A DNA stretch of 39,563 nt, from the NCBI GenBank assembly GCA_000436755.1, contig FR887337.1, positions 58,367 through 97,929 of the forward strand. Direction: 5' to 3'. This DNA is from Clostridium sp. CAG:253 (GTDB lineage Bacteria > Bacillota > Clostridia > Lachnospirales > Lachnospiraceae). Under the pieces are notes generated by a model, which saw only the letters and a list, made by a program, of their open reading frames with translations, searched no databases and was not told where the DNA came from. A program made the position numbers and the translations under genes. Of this stretch, positions 34,059-39,563 are shown piece after piece (positions within the stretch are counted from its first letter, which is position 1; each line of letters starts with the position of its first letter).

Positions 34059-35282
34059 ATGATAAATAAGATAACTGATGGATTAAAATATTGGGGACAG
34101 TTGTTGATGTTACCAGTCTATTGGTTATCTTTTTTAGTACCTAGAGATAAGAAAATGTGGGTATTTGGTAGTACATTTGGAAGAAGATTTGCAGATAATC
34201 CAAAATACTTGTATCTGTATACAAATCAGCATGAAATGGATATAAGAGCAATATGGATATCACATAATAGAGACATTGTTGAACTTTTAAACAGAAATGG
34301 TTATGAGGCTTACTATTATCATTCCTTTAAGGGAATATGTAAATGTCTGAGAGCAGGAATATATATTTTTGATAATTATTCAAAAGATATTTCTTTTTGG
34401 TTGTCAGGGGGAGCAGTTAAATTTAACCTTTGGCACGGTTCGGGAAATAAAAAAACTAATTATGATAACAAATTCGACAAGGTACGTCATCCTAAAAATA
34501 ATTGGGAAAAATTTAAAACTTTTCCAAGAAGACTTTCAGATGAAAAACCGCATCATTATACACTGGCTACGTCTGATATTATGGCAGATATATTTACTTC
34601 GGCATTTAATACAGATTTAAAACATATCATTAAAGATGGTTATCCTAGAAATGATGTTTTATTTGAGGATGAACAGATAAAAAACATTATTTCAGATGAG
34701 GAAAAACGGATAATTGAACAATTGGAACAAAGACATAAGGATAAAAATAAAATAATATTTTATATGCCGACATTCAGAGCATCGGAAAGTATGTTTTTTG
34801 ATGTTGTGGATTTGAAGAAGTTTAATGATTTTTTGAAAGAAAACAAATTTGTATTTTACACAAAACTTCATCCAAAATCAAAATTAAAAGACAAGTTTTC
34901 TGAGATATCATATTCAAATATTATAGATATAAATCCAGAAGTTGACACATATACAATTTTAAAATATTGTGACATGCTTACAACAGATTACTCGTCTATA
35001 TATTCTGATTATCTTATGTTGAATAGACCATCAGTACTTTTTCCGTATGATTTTGAGGAATACTCAAAGGATACGAGAGAATGCTATTTTGAATATGATG
35101 ATTATATGCCTGAAAAAAAGACATATACAATGCAGGAATTTATGGATACGATAAAATATACGTTTGAACATGATGACTATGAAGATGGCAGGATTGCACT
35201 TAGAGATAGAATTTTTGAAAAGTCAGATGGATTTGCATGTAAACGTATATGTAAAAAGCTTAAACAAATGTTTGTGAAGTAA
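34059..35282 (+). CDS. CDP-glycerol/CDP-ribitol polyol-phosphate transferase (TagF/TagB-like)
   Basis: 407 residues. Teichoic-acid type transferase that moves a glycerol- or ribitol-phosphate unit from a CDP-polyol to a glycan acceptor at the inner membrane face. Motifs: NLWHGSGNKK (the catalytic WHG), GYPRNDVL, YMPTFRAS, FYTKLHPKSK and LTTDYSSIYSDYLMLNRPSV, then YEYDDYMPE-like FEYDDYMPEKKTY. The N-terminal hydrophobic stretch (LLMLPVYWLSFLVP) suits membrane attachment. Start chosen for GGAGG 8 bases before ATG 34059; ATG 34044 overlaps that site. The next gene starts 68 bases downstream. It probably decorates flagellin glycans or a wall polymer with a polyol phosphate. Confidence 0.88.
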   Translation: MINKITDGLKYWGQLLMLPVYWLSFLVPRDKKMWVFGSTFGRRFADNPKYLYLYTNQHEMDIRAIWISHNRDIVELLNRNGYEAYYYHSFKGICKCLRAGIYIFDNYSKDISFWLSGGAVKFNLWHGSGNKKTNYDNKFDKVRHPKNNWEKFKTFPRRLSDEKPHHYTLATSDIMADIFTSAFNTDLKHIIKDGYPRNDVLFEDEQIKNIISDEEKRIIEQLEQRHKDKNKIIFYMPTFRASESMFFDVVDLKKFNDFLKENKFVFYTKLHPKSKLKDKFSEISYSNIIDINPEVDTYTILKYCDMLTTDYSSIYSDYLMLNRPSVLFPYDFEEYSKDTRECYFEYDDYMPEKKTYTMQEFMDTIKYTFEHDDYEDGRIALRDRIFEKSDGFACKRICKKLKQMFVK

Positions 35283-35350
35283 TGAAAAATGTTTGCGATT
35301 TTGATGAAGAGTTTTCGTGGGGAAAAAATTGTGCAGAAATGAGGAATATT

Positions 35351-36061
35351 ATGAATATAGCATTGTTGATAGCAGGTGGCAGTGGACAGCGTATGAATCA
35401 AGATATACCAAAACAGTTTATAAATGTAAATGATAAACCTGTTATAGTCTATACACTGGAGGCTTTTCAAAGACATCCAAATATAGATGCGATAGGTGTG
35501 GTTTGTCTTGCTGGATGGCAGGAAATATTAAAGGCATATGCAAAGCAGTTTAATATAACAAAATTAAGTTTTGTAGTAGAAGGTGGAAAAAACGGTCAGG
35601 AGTCAATAAAGAATGGTGTTATGGCAATAAAAGAAAGCTATTCTATGGAAGACATGGTTCTTATACATGATGCTATAAGACCGATGGTATCTCAGGAGAT
35701 AATATCTGACTGCATATCAAAATGCCGTACAAATGGCTCAGCAGTTACGGTTATACCATGTGCAGAGGCAATGCTTTTGTCGGATGACAGACAGTCATCA
35801 ACACAGACGATACTTAGAGACAGACTTGCACGAACACAGACACCACAGGCATTTTTTTTAAAAAAACTTGTATGGGCACATGAAGAAGCCACTAAGCGTG
35901 GCATAACAAATTCTATAGCTACCTGTACACTTATGATTGAGCTTGGAGAAAAGGTATGTTTTTCAACCGGTTCAGAAAAAAATATAAAACTTACAACTAC
36001 AGATGATATTGAGATATTTAAGGCGTTGCTTGTATCTAAAAAAGATGAGTGGCTGAAGTAG
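35351..36061 (+). CDS. IspD/TarI-family cytidylyltransferase
   Basis: 236 residues. Makes a CDP-linked polyol or methylerythritol from CTP. Motifs: LLIAGGSGQRMNQDIPKQFI (CTP loop), VEGGKNGQESIKNG, VLIHDAIRPMVS, RDRLARTQTPQAFFLKKL and KLTTTDDIEIFKALL. Such enzymes are IspD (isoprenoids) or TarI (CDP-ribitol). Placement between a TagF-like transferase and an SDR enzyme favours TarI-like CDP-polyol synthesis; a separate ispD elsewhere would confirm it. The ATG has GAGGA 5 bases upstream. The frame is open back to an ATG at 35282 overlapping the previous stop, adding 23 non-conserved-looking residues, which I reject as start. Confidence 0.87.
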   Translation: MNIALLIAGGSGQRMNQDIPKQFINVNDKPVIVYTLEAFQRHPNIDAIGVVCLAGWQEILKAYAKQFNITKLSFVVEGGKNGQESIKNGVMAIKESYSMEDMVLIHDAIRPMVSQEIISDCISKCRTNGSAVTVIPCAEAMLLSDDRQSSTQTILRDRLARTQTPQAFFLKKLVWAHEEATKRGITNSIATCTLMIELGEKVCFSTGSEKNIKLTTTDDIEIFKALLVSKKDEWLK

Positions 36062-36153
36062 CAGAAAAGAAGTTTGAAAAAAGAATTGATTGGATAAAAA
36101 TATTATAGAAAAAGAAATATATTTGAAAGGTTTATGAACTAATATAAAAGTAT

Positions 36154-37239
36154 ATGAAAAATTATAGTAGTGATTTAAAAAAGGCTATAGAAAATTCAAG
36201 TGTAGATTGGAACGAATTTGATGGCAGTAAAATTTTTGTAACAGGTGCAACAGGAATGATAGGAAGAACTGTTGTTGACATGCTGTATATGGCAGGAGAG
36301 ATGTATGGCATAAAGATCAGCATATATATTCTTGTAAGGGATTTAGAAAAAGCAAGTAAGTTGTATGCAAAAAAAAATATATGTGGCAATTCTGAGAATG
36401 TTAGCATGACAAAAGATGCAAAGTCAGCTATAAGTATAACATTGATAAAAGGCGATGTCTGCCAAAAGCAAAAATATCCGACAACAGACTATATAATTCA
36501 TGCAGCAGGTTATGGAGACCCGAAAGCATTTGTTAAAAATCCGATAGGAGTGATAAGAGCAAATCTTGAGGGCACAATGAATATGTTGGAATATGCTAAA
36601 GAAAATAATAATAGAATATTGTTTGTATCAACAGGGGAAGTCTATGGATATACAGGAAAAAAAGAAGCGTTTGTCGAAGAAGAAGTAGGAAGACTTGATT
36701 TTAACAAAATGCGTTCATGCTATCCCGAAAGCAAGAGAGCGGCAGAAAATGTGTGTGTGTGCTATTCGGAACAATATAACGTGGATGTAGTCAGATGCAG
36801 ACCATGTCATACATATGGTCAGACCATGACAGAAAGAGACAGTCGCGTAGCAGCGCAGTTTATAAGAAATGCAGTTAATGGTGAAGATATTGTAATGAAA
36901 AGTGCCGGAAATCAGAAAAGATCCATGTGCTATGTAGTGGATACGGCAAATGCTATAATAACGATATTGCAAAAGGGAGAAAAAGCAAAAGTATATAATA
37001 TAGGAAATCATACATCAGAAATCAGTATAAAACAGATTGCGGAGCTACTTACTAAAGAAGCAGGAACGAAACTTGTGATGGAGTATCCTGAGGAGGAAGA
37101 AAAAAAAGGATATTCAGTATCGGAATATCAGATATTAAGTGATAAAAAGCTTGTTGCATTGGGATGGAGGCCGTTGACAAAAGTGGAAGACGGATTAAAA
37201 AAGGTGGTTGAAGACTTAAAAAATAAGGGAGATATTTGA
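36154..37239 (+). CDS. NAD-dependent epimerase/dehydratase (extended SDR)
   Basis: 361 residues. NAD-binding KIFVTGATGMIGRTVVDMLY (GATGMIG 31-37), later DYIIHAAGYGDPKAF, LFVSTGEVYGY, and the catalytic pair Tyr190 and Lys194 (SCYPESKRAAE), then RCRPCHTYGQTM and KSAGNQKRSMCYVVDTANAI. Extended SDRs of this type epimerise, dehydrate or reduce nucleotide sugars. Next to an IspD-like enzyme and a polyol transferase, it may produce the CDP-linked sugar or polyol that is transferred; the substrate cannot be read from sequence. Weak ribosome site (GAAAGGTTTATG, distant), 92 bases after the cytidylyltransferase. Confidence 0.88.
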   Translation: MKNYSSDLKKAIENSSVDWNEFDGSKIFVTGATGMIGRTVVDMLYMAGEMYGIKISIYILVRDLEKASKLYAKKNICGNSENVSMTKDAKSAISITLIKGDVCQKQKYPTTDYIIHAAGYGDPKAFVKNPIGVIRANLEGTMNMLEYAKENNNRILFVSTGEVYGYTGKKEAFVEEEVGRLDFNKMRSCYPESKRAAENVCVCYSEQYNVDVVRCRPCHTYGQTMTERDSRVAAQFIRNAVNGEDIVMKSAGNQKRSMCYVVDTANAIITILQKGEKAKVYNIGNHTSEISIKQIAELLTKEAGTKLVMEYPEEEEKKGYSVSEYQILSDKKLVALGWRPLTKVEDGLKKVVEDLKNKGDI

Positions 37240-37352
37240 GTGATAAAGATGTTTATAGGATAAAATTGGCAGTCTGCAAAGAAATTAAACAAAATAAAAA
37301 ATATGTCGATATATACTATAAGAAAAACAGCATGGAAGCTGTGATAGAATAG
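37236..37352 (+). CDS. Possible small ORF overlapping the SDR stop codon
   Basis: A TTG-started frame of 38 codons, MSDKDVYRIKLAVCKEIKQN then KKYVDIYYKKNSMEAVIE. It overlaps the epimerase stop by two bases. The sequence is basic and protein-like, but there is no ribosome site and no homolog I know. It contains the sigma-28-like promoter at 37286-37312, so both cannot be of major importance. It could be the remnant N terminus of a lost downstream gene. Confidence 0.25.
   Translation: MSDKDVYRIKLAVCKEIKQNKKYVDIYYKKNSMEAVIE
37286..37312 (+). promoter_or_regulatory. Sigma-28-like promoter before the mini-ORF/HAD region
   Basis: TAAA (37286-37289), 15 bases, GTCGATAT (37305-37312): 11 of 12 SigD consensus positions with the same spacing as fliC and flaG. 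The surrounding DNA is AT-rich, so a chance match is possible. Confidence 0.55.
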
Positions 37353-37381
37353 ATTAGAGATACATTCATGGAGGAAGTAAT

Positions 37382-37420
37382 ATGAGTAAAGACAGAAAGA
37401 TAGTCAATAATTTTCGATAG
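37382..37420 (+). CDS. 12-codon mini-ORF with strong ribosome site
   Basis: MSKDRKIVNNFR followed by TAG. GGAGG lies 7 bases before the ATG, better than for several real genes here. The stop codon lies in the left arm of the terminator, the geometry of a leader peptide. No amino-acid run points to classical attenuation. It may instead be the start of a truncated gene. Confidence 0.4.
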   Translation: MSKDRKIVNNFR

Positions 37421-37464
37421 AACAAATTACAAGATTTGTCAGGAAAGTTGGTTATCTTTTTTTT
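37416..37464 (+). terminator. Imperfect terminator before the HAD gene
   Basis: GATAGAACAA (37416-37425) pairs with TTGGTTATC (37448-37456) with a bulge and one mismatch. An inner ACAAAT/ATTTGT stem forms, and eight T follow (37457-37464). The remaining bases up to 37564 hold no gene or promoter that I can support. Confidence 0.6.
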
Positions 37465-37564
37465 GTTTTTAAAATAACATGTCTGCCGTATGCATCTATT
37501 AATATAAACATAACTTATAAAGTGATGAATAAAAGAATAAATGAATTAGAAAAGAGGTAATGTG

Positions 37565-39563
37565 ATGAAAATTTTGAGAGAATTAAATAAATACAATATT
37601 ATAAGTTTTGATATATTTGATACGTTACTTCTTAGAACTGTCGCAAATTCTAGAGATGTATTTGAAGAGGTATGGGAACAGGCAGGAGATATAAAACTTA
37701 CAGATATTTCAAAAAAAGAGTTTATGAAGCTTCGTATGGAGATGGAAAGACGGGCTAGAAATAATAAAAAAGAGTTTAATAGAGAAGTTACTTTGTCAGA
37801 TATATATTCTGAATTTCCAAAATTTATAGTTTCTGATATAGAAAAACTTGAAAGACTTGAAGTTGAAACGGAAAAGAGAGTATGCTATCGAAATGATTTT
37901 ATGTGGGAGGTTGTAAAGAGACTTTCAAAAGCTGGGAAAAAACTTGTTTTATTATCAGATATGTATCTTGAAAAGGCGGATTTAGTAGATATATTAAAAG
38001 CAAATGGCATTGATACATCTATATTTGAACATATTATTATATCATGTGAGGAAAAATGTTCAAAACAGAATGGTGAATTATTTAATGTAATGTTATCAAA
38101 ATTTGGAAATATTGAAAAAAAAGATGTAGTACATATAGGGGATAATAGAAATGCGGATTATACACAACCTCTGAGTAGTGGAATTGCAGCAGTTCATTAT
38201 GATGCTGTACCGGACAGGCTGAACAGCATATACGATTATGAAAAGATACGACATGATATACCGCAGAAAAAAATATTGTCATTGAGAAAAGTCACATCAT
38301 ATCATGGGATGCAGAAGTATACAGATGAATCAGAAAGACAGGCATATGAAATTGGTTCGTCTATAGTAGGACCATTTTTGACAACATATATAAGTTATGT
38401 ATGTGACAGACTTGAAAAGTCGGGAATAAAAAGAATATATCCATTTATGAGAGAGGGTTATATTTTAGGAAAATTACTTCAAAAAGAGGCTGCCTCAAGA
38501 AATATGGAACTTGAAGTAAAACCAATATACATATCAAGAAAAGTGTCATATATACCATCTATTGCAAAGATAGACAGAGAAGAGATAGAAAATATGATAG
38601 GTGCCAGAAATCTTACGATAAATGAATCATTAGGATTGATAGGATTGAAGCCTGACAGTATTGAATCAGAAATTTTAAATAAATATGGCAATCTTCGATG
38701 GAAAGAGTCACATACTATATCTTATGGTGAAACTACACTAAAAGAATATCTTATAAATATATTTTTGAAAAAAGAAAATATAGAGGAAATGCAAAGATAT
38801 GTTTCAGAACAACGGAAATTGCTTATGGCATATTTAAAACAGGAAATTGGAGATATGCAGAATATTGCAACTATTGATATAGGCTTTTTTGGAAGAATAC
38901 AGATGTGGATGGAGCAGGTATTGAAAATAGAAAAAGTTCCATATAAGATGAAACATTTTCTTGCCATTGGTGTTACGGGAGATAAGATTTATGATGGCAT
39001 GGATTTTGAGGGGTATTATAGTACATTTGCAGAAAATTCGGATTTAGTTTCAACGATACATAGAACTACAGATATTCTTGAAAAGTTTATTTCGGTAACT
39101 GAAGGAAGTACGATTGGTTATAAAAAAATAGATGACAAAATAGTACCTGAAAAATCAGTTGCAGTTAATAATGAAAAAATTACAAAAGCATCATTTGATG
39201 GGATATTGGATTTTCAAAGAAGTTTTCATATATTTAGAAAGCAAAAACCTTCTGAAGCTGCAAGAGTAGTGAAGAACAGACGTGAGAGTTTGATGTTGCT
39301 TCACAGGCTTATAGATATGCCGAGACTTTCAGAAGCAAAACTCATACAGCAGATGGAAGCTGATACAAACTTCGGAACAGAATATAAGAAAACTATTATT
39401 ATAGAAGAAAATCTAAAACTTTTAGAAGAAAAGGGAGTAGATTTTATAGATAAATGTAACGTTAGTTACACTTATAAAGGAAGTAATATTGTATGGCCAA
39501 AGGGAGTTGTAACATTAGGTGATGAATACTATTATGTACGCCGTGCAATGAAAAATGGTGTAG
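37565..39563 (+). CDS. Large HAD-superfamily hydrolase-like protein, truncated by the window end
   Basis: Open for 666 codons with no stop to the window edge. The N-terminal 200 residues are a HAD domain: YNIISFDIFDTLLLRTVANS with nucleophile Asp16 in DIFDT, LVLLSDMYLEKADLV (motif II) and VVHIGDNRNADYTQP (motif IV). Residues about 250-560 hold a second conserved part (RIYPFMREGYILGKLLQKEA, ATIDIGFFGRIQMWMEQVLK). Two-part HAD proteins of this kind are frequent in polysaccharide and flagellar-glycan loci, often fused to a glycosyltransferase further on. Its reaction (sugar-phosphate phosphatase is likely) is inferred. The ATG follows AAGAGGTAATGTG. Confidence 0.82.
   Translation, partial: MKILRELNKYNIISFDIFDTLLLRTVANSRDVFEEVWEQAGDIKLTDISKKEFMKLRMEMERRARNNKKEFNREVTLSDIYSEFPKFIVSDIEKLERLEVETEKRVCYRNDFMWEVVKRLSKAGKKLVLLSDMYLEKADLVDILKANGIDTSIFEHIIISCEEKCSKQNGELFNVMLSKFGNIEKKDVVHIGDNRNADYTQPLSSGIAAVHYDAVPDRLNSIYDYEKIRHDIPQKKILSLRKVTSYHGMQKYTDESERQAYEIGSSIVGPFLTTYISYVCDRLEKSGIKRIYPFMREGYILGKLLQKEAASRNMELEVKPIYISRKVSYIPSIAKIDREEIENMIGARNLTINESLGLIGLKPDSIESEILNKYGNLRWKESHTISYGETTLKEYLINIFLKKENIEEMQRYVSEQRKLLMAYLKQEIGDMQNIATIDIGFFGRIQMWMEQVLKIEKVPYKMKHFLAIGVTGDKIYDGMDFEGYYSTFAENSDLVSTIHRTTDILEKFISVTEGSTIGYKKIDDKIVPEKSVAVNNEKITKASFDGILDFQRSFHIFRKQKPSEAARVVKNRRESLMLLHRLIDMPRLSEAKLIQQMEADTNFGTEYKKTIIIEENLKLLEEKGVDFIDKCNVSYTYKGSNIVWPKGVVTLGDEYYYVRRAMKNGV

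Larger units (their letters stand above)
37319..37464 (+). ncRNA. Candidate short RNA or attenuated leader with GGA-loop hairpin
   Basis: From the predicted start (about 37319) to a T-tract terminator (37464) the transcript would be about 145 bases. It opens with ACAGC / GCTGT (37327-37342) closing the loop ATGGAA. A GGAGGA Shine-Dalgarno follows at 37370-37375, then a 12-codon ORF, then a GGA in the terminator loop. Four GGA triplets in 145 bases with one in a perfect loop suggest CsrA binding. It is either a CsrA-sequestering RNA or a leader of the HAD gene. Confidence 0.35.

Noticed and set aside
35282..35350. Upstream start of the IspD/TarI-like gene at the overlapping ATG
   Set aside because: No ribosome site, and the extra 23 residues precede the normal family start; ATG 35351 has GAGGA.
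1..39563. CRISPR arrays, insertion sequences, phage genes, tRNA or rRNA
   Set aside because: No regularly spaced repeats, transposase or integrase motifs, phage structural genes or tRNA cloverleaf seen on either strand by eye.

Overview
This window reads as part of a low-GC, flagellated Firmicute chromosome, most likely a Lachnospiraceae member (Roseburia, Agathobacter or Lachnospira type). The reasons are the Gram-positive dnaE-pfkA order, strong AGGAGG-type ribosome sites, FliW/CsrA flagellar control, a Lachnospiraceae-style flagellin with a very short variable region, and Maf-type flagellin-modification genes. The genus is an inference. Every gene I can support is on the + strand.

Region 1 (1-9.7 kb) is housekeeping. 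It holds the 3' part of DNA polymerase III alpha (dnaE), 6-phosphofructokinase (pfkA), a small membrane-anchored very acidic protein, a type IIA topoisomerase B/A pair that looks more like topoisomerase IV than gyrase, and a diaminopimelate decarboxylase-family enzyme. It ends at a strong terminator (about 9644-9675).

Region 2 (9.7-22.5 kb) is the late flagellar cluster: flgM, flgN, flgK, a second flgK-like gene, flgL, fliW, csrA, flaG, fliD, fliS, a FliT/FlgN-like coiled-coil protein and the flagellin gene fliC. Sigma-28 (SigD/FliA) promoters can be read directly before flgM, flaG and fliC. The fliC leader carries two GGA-loop hairpins plus a CAAGGAGG Shine-Dalgarno, the arrangement expected for CsrA repression relieved by FliW.

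Region 3 (22.5-39.6 kb) is an AT-rich surface-glycan or flagellin-modification island. It contains three Maf/DUF115 proteins, a CMP-nonulosonate cytidylyltransferase (NeuA/PseF-like), a NeuB-like synthase fused to a C-terminal cupin, two glycosyltransferases, a small helical protein, a TagF/TagB-like polyol-phosphate transferase, an IspD/TarI-like cytidylyltransferase, an extended SDR epimerase and a large HAD-superfamily protein cut by the window end. Two further sigma-28-like promoters lie inside it, at 33959-33985 before the tagF-like gene and at 37286-37312 before a mini-ORF/terminator unit. Each is followed by a GGA-loop hairpin.

Taken together, the sequence suggests that sigma-28, CsrA and FliW control the filament genes and also a polyol-phosphate/nonulosonate decoration pathway. 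That extension of the regulon, and the possible small CsrA-binding RNA at about 37319-37464, are the most novel points in the window. Both are inference from motifs.
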